Assembly (NCBI GenBank): GCA_023151335.1
Contig: JAKLJF010000012.1
Span: 13,031-19,760 of the forward strand
Direction of reading: 5' to 3'
DNA: 6,730 bases
DNA from: Thermoanaerobaculia bacterium
GTDB taxonomy: Bacteria > Bacteroidota > Bacteroidia > Chitinophagales > Saprospiraceae
Made by a program: the position numbers and the translations under genes. This document shows positions 1 through 5,862 of this stretch, in pieces. The notes beneath the pieces are model-generated. The model saw only the letters and a list, made by a program, of their open reading frames with translations. It was not told the origin of the DNA and did no database searches. How positions within the stretch are numbered: the first letter of the stretch is position 1; each line of letters opens with the position of its first letter.

Positions 1-398
1 AGCTGAAAATGAATGTCTTTCGGATTGGGCAGTTCGCCGAGCGGTATCCAGGGGCTGAGCGGCGCCGAATGGTCAAATCCTTTGGCGATTTCCCAGGGCT
101 GGCCTTTTTGCTTGAGTTTGTCCTGCAGGTCGCGCGCGGTGAAGTCGATACCGAAGGCCACGGCGTCGTAATAGCGGGAGGCGAATTCGGGTTGCACCGA
201 GCGCCCGTTTTTGCACACCCGCAATACGATCTCGCCCTCGTGGTGCAGGTCCTGCGTAAAATCGGGATAAAAAAACGGCTTATTGTTCACCACCAGCGCG
301 GTCGGCGGCTTCATAAAGATCAGCGGTTCGGCGGGTACCGGGTTGTTCAGTTCCTTGGCGTGATCGATGTAGTTGCGGCCTATGCAGAAAATTTTCAT
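1..398 (-). CDS. Fumarylacetoacetate hydrolase (FAH) family protein, 3' end outside the window
   Basis: Reading the minus strand from the ATG at 398-396 gives 132 uninterrupted codons to the window edge, beginning MKIFCIGRNYIDHAKELNNP. This is the usual start of short FAH-family enzymes (acylpyruvase or 2-keto-4-pentenoate hydratase-like), which have about 200 to 220 residues, so roughly the last third is missing. Visible family motifs are GRNY near residue 7, the HHEGEIVLRV stretch whose glutamates bind the divalent metal in the family, FGIDFTARDLQ, and KGFDHSAPLSPW. These enzymes are cytoplasmic and cleave or decarboxylate 2-keto or acylpyruvate-type acids with Mg2+ or Mn2+. The exact substrate cannot be read from the sequence. 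The start lies 14 bases after the stop of the upstream iron-sulfur gene, so the two are probably co-transcribed. The family call is firm; the substrate is unknown. Confidence 0.93.
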   Translation of the reverse strand, partial: MKIFCIGRNYIDHAKELNNPVPAEPLIFMKPPTALVVNNKPFFYPDFTQDLHHEGEIVLRVCKNGRSVQPEFASRYYDAVAFGIDFTARDLQDKLKQKGQPWEIAKGFDHSAPLSPWIPLGELPNPKDIHFQ

Positions 399-412
399 GG
401 CGGCAAATGTAG

Positions 413-634
413 CTATTTTTCCTGCTCGCTGTTCCTGAACCAGGTCAGCGCGCGGGAGGGGCATTGTTCCACCTGCGCGATGATCGTTTCGCTGCCGGCC
501 CCCTGCATGTCGACCCAGGGATGCTTGCGCGGATTGAATACCTGGAGCAGGTTGCGCCAGCAAATCGTCGAGTGCTGGCAGATGTCGGGTTTCCAGACGA
601 CCGTGATGTCGCCGTTGGTGTAGTGCTTTTCCAT
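413..634 (-). CDS. YjdI-type (4Fe-4S) mono-cluster protein, Fer4_19 family
   Basis: This is a 73-residue protein from the ATG at 634-632. It matches the Fer4_19 / YjdI family over its full length: a short beta-type N-terminus (DITVVWKPDIC), the pair C19 and C25 in CQHSTIC, a VFNPRKHPWV segment, and C58 in the terminal CPSRAL motif. The family normally has CPSGAL, so Arg61 replaces the usual Gly. Such proteins are thought to carry one iron-sulfur cluster and move electrons; no partner is established here. An in-frame TTG at 661-659 would add nine residues, but the ATG gives a better family-length N-terminus. The gene leads directly into the FAH-family gene 14 bases downstream, suggesting an operon. 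No redox partner gene is visible in the window. Confidence 0.87.
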   Translation of the reverse strand: MEKHYTNGDITVVWKPDICQHSTICWRNLLQVFNPRKHPWVDMQGAGSETIIAQVEQCPSRALTWFRNSEQEK

Positions 635-730
635 GAATCGGTTATGATGCTTTTTGCACAAAAATAATTAAAATTTTTACCAAATTTATAAATTTATTGT
701 TTTAAATTTGGCGGTTCAAAAACAAGAAGT
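635..730. promoter_or_regulatory. AT-rich divergent promoter region
   Basis: This spacer separates the leftward iron-sulfur/FAH pair from the rightward DUF1016 remnant. It is nearly pure A/T from 660 to 709, in sharp contrast to its flanks. It contains the Bacteroidota -7 box consensus TAnnTTTG as an exact TAAATTTG on both strands: plus at 703-710, and minus at 688-681 (plus-strand reading CAAATTTA). The two copies point away from each other with 14 bases between them. A 14-bp perfect palindrome, AAATTTATAAATTT, lies at 682-695. Predicted transcripts would start near 717 (plus) and 674 (minus), leaving leaders of about 14 and 40 bases. I see no strong -33 TTTG partner at standard spacing on either side, so this is a motif-based prediction. 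Confidence 0.5.
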
Positions 731-964
731 ATGAAAAGCCTGCTTCCCCCCGACGACGCATACGCGGCCTTACCCCGGCAAATTAAATCTGTCATCCGGT
801 CAAGGCAGATCAAAGCGGCCCTGGCCGTCAATCAGGAATTGATCGAACTGTACTGGAAAATCGGCAAAATGATCGTCCGCGAACAGGAGGCCAGGGGATG
901 AGGCAGTGCGGTGGTGGAGCGGCTGGCGGAGTTGGGAAATACCCCCCAAATATCTGACCTTTGA
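731..964 (+). pseudogene. DUF1016 N-terminal domain (YhcG-like) gene remnant
   Basis: The ATG at 731 opens 56 codons that match the start of the DUF1016_N / YhcG N-terminal domain: a helix with QIKSVIRSRQIKAALAVNQ, then the hallmark ELIELYWKIGKMI. The frame stops at TGA 899-901 after EQEARG. In intact relatives this position is a conserved Trp followed by Gly (...WG), and reading past the stop gives GSAVVERLAE, the normal continuation. A TGG-to-TGA nonsense change is therefore the simplest explanation. After VVERLAE the similarity ends and the frame closes at TGA 962-964. Intact proteins run to roughly 330 to 380 residues and carry a C-terminal PD-(D/E)XK nuclease-like domain, which is wholly missing here. 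The remnant therefore has at least two lesions, a stop and a large 3' loss, and ends just before radA. It is very unlikely to be functional. Confidence 0.83.
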
Positions 965-984
965 ACCCGAAAAGTATATTTCCC
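932..984 (+). promoter_or_regulatory. Candidate radA promoter with an overlapping dyad
   Basis: A TTGG at 932-935 and GACCTTTG at 956-963 are separated by 20 bases. They resemble the Bacteroidota -33 (TTTG) and -7 (TAnnTTTG) boxes, with a first-base mismatch and a second-position A retained in the latter. The predicted transcript would start near 970, giving a leader of about 18 bases before the radA ATG at 988. An 8-bp inverted repeat, GGGAAATA at 934-941 and TATTTCCC at 977-984, flanks the -7 box and predicted start. It could be an operator, or chance. The promoter lies within the tail of the DUF1016 remnant. Confidence 0.35.
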
Positions 985-987
985 ATC

Positions 988-2364
988 ATGGCAAAATCAA
1001 AAGTCATTTTCTTCTGCTCTTCCTGCGGCGCTTCCTCGCCCAAGTGGCTGGGCAAATGCCCGCACTGCGGCGAATGGAATACCTACCAGGAGGAAGTGAT
1101 CCAGAAAGAGACCGTGGCGGAGGAAAAACGCCGCTCCTGGGCCGGCAACGGCAAAAGCGAGCCGGTGAAAGCCGTGCCGTTGGGCAACATCCAAACCGGG
1201 GCCACCCGCCGCCTCGCCACGCCCGACGGCGAACTGAACCGTGTGCTGGGCGGCGGCATCGTGCCGGGCTCGCTGGTGCTTATCGGCGGACAGCCGGGTA
1301 TCGGGAAAAGTACGCTGCTGCTGCAGGTGGCCGTGCAGTTGCCGGCTAAAGTGCTGTACGTGAGCGGCGAAGAAAGCGAAGAACAGATCAAAATGCGCGC
1401 CGACCGCCTGCCGGAGGGCCGCTCGGAGTGTTTTATCCTCACGGAAACGAACACCAGCAAGATCCTCCAGCAAGCCCAGGATTTGCAGCCGCAACTGCTG
1501 ATCGTCGATTCCATACAGACCATGAACAGCCCCCACCTCGACAGCGCGCCCGGCGGCGTGTCGCAGGTGCGCGAGTGCGCCGCCGAACTGCTGCGGTTTG
1601 CCAAGGAAACCAACATCCCCGTGTTCCTCATCGGCCATATCAACAAGGAAGGCGATATCGCCGGGCCCAAACTGCTGGAACATATCGTCGACTGCGTGCT
1701 CCAGTTCGAAGGCGACCGGCACAACACCTACCGCATCCTGCGCACGCTGAAGAACCGCTTCGGCAGCACCGACGAAATGGGCATCTACGAAATGCGCTCG
1801 GAAGGCCTGCGCGAAGTGAGCAACCCCTCCGAACTGCTGCTCAGCCAAAAGGACGAGGAGCTTAGCGGTTGCGCCGTGGCCGCCACCATGGAAGGCCTGC
1901 GCCCCATGCTCATCGAAACGCAGGCGCTGGTGAGCAAATCGGTGTACGGCACTCCCCAGCGCTCGGCCACGGGCTTCGACATGCGCCGCCTGCAAATGCT
2001 GCTGGCCGTGCTGGAAAAACGCTGCGGCTACTACTTCAGCATGAACGACGTGTTCCTCAACCTGGCCGGCGGCATCCGCGTGGAAGACCCCGCCATCGAC
2101 CTGGCCATCGTGGCCGCCCTCGTTTCGTCGCTGCTGGATGTGAGCATTCCCTCCGACGTGTGCTTCGCCGGCGAAGTGGGGCTGAGCGGCGAAATACGCG
2201 CCGTGAGCCGCATCGAACAACGCATCGCCGAAGCCGACCGCCTGGGTTTCAAGGAAATGTACATTTCCAAATACAACGCCAAGGGGCTGGATTTTAACAA
2301 GTTCGGGATACGGGTGATGACGCTGGGCAAGGTCGAGGAGTTGAAGGGAGCGTTGTTTGTGTAA
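988..2364 (+). CDS. radA: DNA repair protein RadA (Sms)
   Basis: This 458-residue protein has the normal RadA length and all its domains. The N-terminal C4 zinc finger uses C10, C13, C24 and C27 (FFCSSCG ... KCPHCGEW). The RecA-like ATPase core has Walker A GQPGIGKST at 101-109, Walker B LLIVD at 170-174, and the RadA-specific KNRFG motif at 255-259. From about 275 to the end is the Lon-protease-like domain, including FAGEVGLSGEIRAV, which in RadA serves as a structural and DNA-binding domain rather than a protease. RadA is a cytoplasmic, ATP-driven motor that extends heteroduplex DNA and drives branch migration with RecA in recombinational repair. The ATG at 988 is chosen because it places the zinc finger at residue 10, as in the family. 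An in-frame TTG at 961 would add nine residues without family support. The gene is intact; no oddities are visible. Confidence 0.98.
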   Translation: MAKSKVIFFCSSCGASSPKWLGKCPHCGEWNTYQEEVIQKETVAEEKRRSWAGNGKSEPVKAVPLGNIQTGATRRLATPDGELNRVLGGGIVPGSLVLIGGQPGIGKSTLLLQVAVQLPAKVLYVSGEESEEQIKMRADRLPEGRSECFILTETNTSKILQQAQDLQPQLLIVDSIQTMNSPHLDSAPGGVSQVRECAAELLRFAKETNIPVFLIGHINKEGDIAGPKLLEHIVDCVLQFEGDRHNTYRILRTLKNRFGSTDEMGIYEMRSEGLREVSNPSELLLSQKDEELSGCAVAATMEGLRPMLIETQALVSKSVYGTPQRSATGFDMRRLQMLLAVLEKRCGYYFSMNDVFLNLAGGIRVEDPAIDLAIVAALVSSLLDVSIPSDVCFAGEVGLSGEIRAVSRIEQRIAEADRLGFKEMYISKYNAKGLDFNKFGIRVMTLGKVEELKGALFV

Positions 2365-2416
2365 TGGTATTTTATTCGGAAAAATTTACCTTGCGTAAAA
2401 TTTCACGACCACGACC
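2356..2416 (+). promoter_or_regulatory. Possible promoter of the Uma2-family gene
   Basis: TACCTTGC at 2387-2394 resembles the Bacteroidota -7 box (TAnnTTTG) with two mismatches at its 3' end. It sits 22 bases before the ATG at 2417. A TTTG occurs at 2356-2359, overlapping the end of radA, but the 27-base gap is longer than the usual 19 to 21. Similar TACCTT or ACCTT cores lie before radA and before the peptidase gene, which supports the idea modestly. I see no terminator between radA and this gene. Confidence 0.28.
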
Positions 2417-2980
2417 ATGACTGTACTGACAAAAAAAATGACCTGGGCCGAATACCGCGCACTGGAATTCGAGGATACCGATAACTTCCAATATGAACTC
2501 CTAAACGGTGAAATCGTGAAAAAAGCCTCCCCAGCCGTGCACCACCAGCGCATTTCTATGCGACTGATCGCTACCTTTTTACAGCATCTCTCCGGAAAAG
2601 ATATTGGAGAAATATTCCATGCCCCCCTGGATGTAGTTTTGGACGACGTCAACGTACCACAGCCGGATCTGATCTTTATCCGAAAGGAACGCAGCCATAT
2701 TATTCACGAACAGGAGCAAGTGATCATGGGCGCCCCCGATATTCTGGTGGAAATCATTTCCGGTGGTTCGATCAAAAGGGATCGTGTCGAAAAAAAAGAC
2801 CTTTACGAGCAGTTTGGCGTAGCGGAGTTCTGGATCGTGGACCCAAACAACCGCTCGGTGGAGGTATATCAGTTGCAGGATGGCCGGTATAAGCTGTTCT
2901 CTTTTGCTGCAGAAACGGGCAAAGTGCAATCATCCGTCCTGGAAGGCCTCGAATTGGAAGTCGCTGAAATTTTTGGGTAA
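2417..2980 (+). CDS. Uma2-family (DUF820) PD-(D/E)XK protein
   Basis: This 187-residue protein has the usual Uma2 length. Family motifs appear in order: MTWAEYRAL at the N-terminus, YELLNGEIV at 26-34, QPDLIFI at 82-88 with the catalytic-type Asp84, DILVEIIS at 108-115 with Glu112, then the RDRVEKKDLYEQFGVAEFWIVDP block around 121-143. This is the PD-(D/E)XK nuclease fold with the acidic residues present, so the active site looks intact. Uma2 proteins are common, often multicopy, in cyanobacteria, Bacteroidota and other phyla; they are annotated as putative endonucleases, but a cellular role is not established. The ATG at 2417 lies 52 bases after radA. A second in-frame ATG at 2438 is possible but would trim seven residues. 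The gene stands alone, with no methylase or antitoxin beside it, which argues against a classic restriction or toxin-antitoxin pair. The family is sure; the function is not. Confidence 0.94.
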   Translation: MTVLTKKMTWAEYRALEFEDTDNFQYELLNGEIVKKASPAVHHQRISMRLIATFLQHLSGKDIGEIFHAPLDVVLDDVNVPQPDLIFIRKERSHIIHEQEQVIMGAPDILVEIISGGSIKRDRVEKKDLYEQFGVAEFWIVDPNNRSVEVYQLQDGRYKLFSFAAETGKVQSSVLEGLELEVAEIFG

Positions 2981-3035
2981 TATGCCGGTACCAGAAAGCG
3001 TTTTTCAATGATGAACAAAACCAATCCGTCTCGCC

Positions 3036-3560
3036 ATGAAATCCCTGCTTGTCTTATCCGTCTTTTCCCTGTTGCTCACCTGCGATACCGCGGTAAATCC
3101 CGCGCTACAACGGGCAGGCATCGGGAATAACAGTTCACCGGTTTCCATAGACGATATTTCCGCCCGGGCAGTGCTCGACGAAGTGAACGCCCTGCGCGCC
3201 AGAGGCTGCAAATGCCCCAACAGTCGCTACTCGCCACCGGTTCCACCGCTGCATTGGGAGGAAAAACTGGAACAGGCCGCCCAATCCCACGCCGACGACA
3301 TGTACCGCGGCCGGTATTTCGACCACAACAGCGCCGACGGTACCAGCTTCTCCGACCGTATCAGCCGGACCGGTTACCAATGGCAGGCCGTGGGTGAAAA
3401 CATCGCCAAGGGCCAGCCCACCGCCCGAACCGTCGTGCATGCCTGGGCCAACAGCAAAGGCCATTGTCTGAATATGATGAACCCTAAATTCGACGACATG
3501 GGCGTTGGGAAAAACGGGCCGTACTGGGTGCAGGATTTTGGAGCGAGAAAGGAAGACTGA
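3036..3560 (+). CDS. Secreted CAP-domain (SCP/PR-1-like) protein
   Basis: This 174-residue protein starts with a basic-hydrophobic export signal (MKSLLVLSVFSLLLTC). Cys16 sits in LLTC, which resembles a lipobox except for Thr at -1, so the protein may be a lipoprotein or simply cleaved near there. Residues about 44 to 170 form a CAP domain: VLDEVNALRARGCKC, LHWEEKLEQAAQSHADDM, YFDHNSADG, GENIAKGQ, and SKGHCLNMMNPKFDDMGVG, followed by YWVQDFG. The putative active-site cleft residues His85, Glu121 and His143 are all present. C58, C60 and C144 could form a disulfide after export. Bacterial CAP proteins are extracytoplasmic; biochemical roles vary and none can be assigned here. Two in-frame-looking ATGs at 3008 and 3011 are out of frame, so the start is 3036. 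The gene lies 55 bases after the Uma2 gene; I see no convincing promoter in that gap. Confidence 0.92.
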   Translation: MKSLLVLSVFSLLLTCDTAVNPALQRAGIGNNSSPVSIDDISARAVLDEVNALRARGCKCPNSRYSPPVPPLHWEEKLEQAAQSHADDMYRGRYFDHNSADGTSFSDRISRTGYQWQAVGENIAKGQPTARTVVHAWANSKGHCLNMMNPKFDDMGVGKNGPYWVQDFGARKED

Positions 3561-3617
3561 TCAGGCTCTTATACACGCTTTACGTCGAACTACAGACGTC
3601 TCCCCCCGCTTTTTACT

Positions 3618-3652
3618 TACCTTCGCGCCGTTTTTACCAAAACGGTACGCAC
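3618..3652 (+). promoter_or_regulatory. Peptidase promoter -7 box and leader hairpin
   Basis: TACCTTCG at 3618-3625 resembles the Bacteroidota -7 box (TAnnTTTG) with one mismatch. It is followed at once by a perfect 7-bp inverted repeat with a four-base loop: CCGTTTT at 3628-3634, TACC, AAAACGG at 3639-3645. The dyad covers the expected transcription start (about 3632) and ends seven bases before the ATG at 3653. It could be an operator, or a 5' leader hairpin affecting translation. It is not a terminator for the CAP gene by the usual pattern, since no T-run follows. No clear -33 box is seen upstream. Confidence 0.4.
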
Positions 3653-5818
3653 ATGAAAAAATATTGCCTGCTCTTTTTTGTCCTGCTGCTCGCCCCGGCC
3701 ATTATCGGGGCACAATCCAACCTCACCATGGCCGACGCCATCCTGAAAGGCCGTACGGCCCTGGCTCCGGCTAATCTCAAACAGGTGCAATGGATACCCG
3801 GTACCCACCAGTTTACCCATGCGCTCAACGGCAAGTATGTCAGGATGAACGCCGCTACCGGCAGCACGGATACGATTGATATCCTGAGCGGCATTAACAG
3901 TCACCTTGAAAAACAAGGTTCCAAACCCCTGGAAAACCCACCGGCGTTTACCTGGATCGACGATAAAACCCTCTGGTTTAAAACAGATAAAGATATTTAC
4001 ACCTATACGCTCGATGGCGACCTGAACCGTAAAAACGGCTTTCCCGCCGATGCCGAAAACGCCGACATTCACGAAAAAACGTTCAAAATCGCTTACACCC
4101 GCGACAAAGGGCTGTGGATCAACATCGGCGGCAAAGATCTGGGTGTAGCCCAAAGCGAAAAAGACGGCATCGTGTACGGCGAAAGCGTGCACCGGCAGGA
4201 ATTCGGCATTTACAAAGGCACCTTCTGGAGTCCGGCCGGCCGCTATCTGGCTTTTTACCGCATGGATGAAAGTATGGTCACGCCCTATCCGATTTACATA
4301 CTTGATTCTATGCCCGCCCAGGCGCGTCTTGTGCGCTACCCTTACGCCGGCGCTACCAGCCATCACGTGACGGTGGGGATATATGACACCCAAACCGGAC
4401 AAAAATGGTACCTGAACACCGGCGAACCCGCCGAGCAGTACCTGACCAACGTCGCCTGGTCGCCCGACGACAAATTCATCCTCATCGCCGTGGTCAACCG
4501 CGAACAAAACCATGTATGGCTGCGGCAGTACGAAGCGGCCACGGGCGCCTTTGTAAAAACCCTGTTTGAAGAAAGCAACGACAAATGGGTGGAACCCGAA
4601 CAGCCGGCCCAGTTCGTGCCCGGCAAAAACGACCAGTTCGTATGGCAAAGCGAACGCGACGGCTTCAACCACCTGTATTTGTACGACCTGAACGGCAAAC
4701 TCATCCGCCGGCTGAGCGAGGGCAGATTTCCGGTCACCAATTTTTACGGGTTTTCCGCCAACGGCGAAAACTGTTTTTACCAAACCGCCGATGAGAGCGG
4801 CCTGAATCGCCATATTTGGACCGCCAACCTGAAAACCGGCGTCATCAGCCGCTTGAGCGAAGACGAGGGCATGCATAATGCCATGATCAATAAAGCCGGC
4901 GACTGGGTGATCGATGTATTCAGCAACGCCAATACCCCGCGTACCATTTATACCTTCCCCGTCAAAAAACCGGCAGAGCGCAAAATCGTGTTCAGCGCTA
5001 AAAATCCCGTGGAGGGCTTTGCGATGGGGCAGGTCAAAATGTTCAGCATTCCATCGCCCGGTGGACCTGCGCTGAACGCCCGTATGGTACTGCCCCCCAA
5101 TTTCGACCCTTCGAAAAAATATCCGGTGCTGGTGTATTTGTACAATGGCCCGCACGCCCAACTGGTGGCCAACTCCTGGCTCGGCGCCAGTGAATTGTGG
5201 ATGCACCGCATGGCGCAACAGGGTTGTATCGTATTCACCGTGGACGGGCGCGGCTCGGCTAACCGCGGCTTCGAATTTGAAAGCGCCCTGCACCGCCGCA
5301 TCGGCGACGCCGAAATAGAAGACCAGGTGGCCGGCGCCCGCTATATGATGAGCCAGCCGTTCGTCGATTCCACCCGCATGGGCGTGTTCGGCTGGAGCTA
5401 CGGCGGCTTTATGACTACCTCGCTGATGACCCGCCCGGAGGCCAAAGGCATTTTTAAATGCGGCGTGGCCGGCGGGCCGGTGATCGACTGGCGTATGTAC
5501 GAGATCATGTACACCGAACGCTACATGGACACCCCGCAAGAGAACCCCGGCGGCTATGCCAAAAACAACCTCTTCAACTATATCGACAATCTCGACGGCC
5601 GCCTGCTGATGATCCACGGCTCCTCCGACGACGTGGTGCTATGGCAACATTCGCTGCGTTACATCCGCGAATGCGTGAAAAAAGGCAAACAGATCGATTA
5701 TTTCGTTTACCCGGAACACTTGCACAATGTATTGGGCAAAGACCGGGTGCACTTGTTCGAAAAGATCGACCGGTTTTTCCAGGAAAATCTGCTGCGTACG
5801 GAAGAACGGCGGCCCTGA
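3653..5818 (+). CDS. ptpA: Secreted prolyl tripeptidyl peptidase (S9 family, DPP-IV-like)
   Basis: This 721-residue protein has a Sec signal peptide (MKKYCLLFFVLLLAPAIIGA, probable cleavage after Ala20), an eight-bladed beta-propeller domain (about 40-470), and an S9 alpha/beta-hydrolase domain (about 480-715). The nucleophile is Ser582 in GWSYGGFMTT, the acid is Asp659 in IHGSSDD, and the base is His691 in YPEHLHNV. From memory of the Porphyromonas gingivalis tripeptidyl peptidase PtpA, the match is close in the diagnostic places: SVHRQEFGIYKGTFWSP, LAFYRMDESMV, GPHAQLV and VAGGPVIDW. The two Glu residues that PtpA uses to hold the substrate amino terminus correspond to Glu183 and Glu617, both present, while the double Glu of true DPP-IV is not. 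The enzyme probably releases X-Y-Pro tripeptides from peptide N-termini in the periplasm or outer envelope, feeding peptide catabolism. Tripeptide specificity is inferred. The ATG at 3653 is the only start giving the signal peptide. Confidence 0.95.
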   Translation: MKKYCLLFFVLLLAPAIIGAQSNLTMADAILKGRTALAPANLKQVQWIPGTHQFTHALNGKYVRMNAATGSTDTIDILSGINSHLEKQGSKPLENPPAFTWIDDKTLWFKTDKDIYTYTLDGDLNRKNGFPADAENADIHEKTFKIAYTRDKGLWINIGGKDLGVAQSEKDGIVYGESVHRQEFGIYKGTFWSPAGRYLAFYRMDESMVTPYPIYILDSMPAQARLVRYPYAGATSHHVTVGIYDTQTGQKWYLNTGEPAEQYLTNVAWSPDDKFILIAVVNREQNHVWLRQYEAATGAFVKTLFEESNDKWVEPEQPAQFVPGKNDQFVWQSERDGFNHLYLYDLNGKLIRRLSEGRFPVTNFYGFSANGENCFYQTADESGLNRHIWTANLKTGVISRLSEDEGMHNAMINKAGDWVIDVFSNANTPRTIYTFPVKKPAERKIVFSAKNPVEGFAMGQVKMFSIPSPGGPALNARMVLPPNFDPSKKYPVLVYLYNGPHAQLVANSWLGASELWMHRMAQQGCIVFTVDGRGSANRGFEFESALHRRIGDAEIEDQVAGARYMMSQPFVDSTRMGVFGWSYGGFMTTSLMTRPEAKGIFKCGVAGGPVIDWRMYEIMYTERYMDTPQENPGGYAKNNLFNYIDNLDGRLLMIHGSSDDVVLWQHSLRYIRECVKKGKQIDYFVYPEHLHNVLGKDRVHLFEKIDRFFQENLLRTEERRP

Positions 5819-5834
5819 TGCCGCGGTATACCGC
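5809..5834. repeat. Small dyads at the peptidase stop codon
   Basis: Two overlapping dyads lie at the 3' end of the peptidase gene. GCGGC at 5809-5813 pairs with GCCGC at 5820-5824 across the TGA stop. Just beyond it, GCGGTATACCGC at 5823-5834 is a perfect 12-bp palindrome. Neither is followed by a T-run, so they do not form a standard intrinsic terminator. They might protect the mRNA end or bind a protein; chance cannot be excluded. Confidence 0.4.
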
Positions 5835-5862
5835 ACATATCCTGTTTAGGCCTCCCGTTTTT

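Noticed and set aside
9..623. A 204-codon plus-strand open frame covering both minus-strand genes.
   Set aside because: It crosses two good minus-strand genes and their junction and its translation resembles no family; the FAH and Fer4_19 motifs decide the strand.
899..901. The TGA in the DUF1016 remnant as a recoded codon (selenocysteine or programmed readthrough).
   Set aside because: The position is a Trp in the family, no selenocysteine context is expected, and the frame ends 20 codons later without the rest of the protein, so decay is simpler.
961..987. A TTG start for radA nine codons upstream.
   Set aside because: The nine extra residues have no family support, and the TTG overlaps the predicted -7 box. 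The ATG at 988 gives the standard N-terminus.
997..2220. A 407-codon open frame on the minus strand, opposite radA.
   Set aside because: The translation is His- and Ala-rich low-complexity sequence without a recognisable fold, while the plus strand is unmistakable RadA.
3594..3601. The palindrome AGACGTCT between the CAP and peptidase genes, with ACGTC/GACGT arms nearby.
   Set aside because: Eight-base palindromes are common by chance, and it has no clear relation to a promoter or terminator here.
3617..5617. A 666-codon open frame on the minus strand, opposite the peptidase gene.
   Set aside because: It is an antisense shadow of a GC-rich gene: its translation shows no domain, is rich in His, Val, Gly and Phe as expected from reversed codons, and the plus-strand protein has full family motifs.
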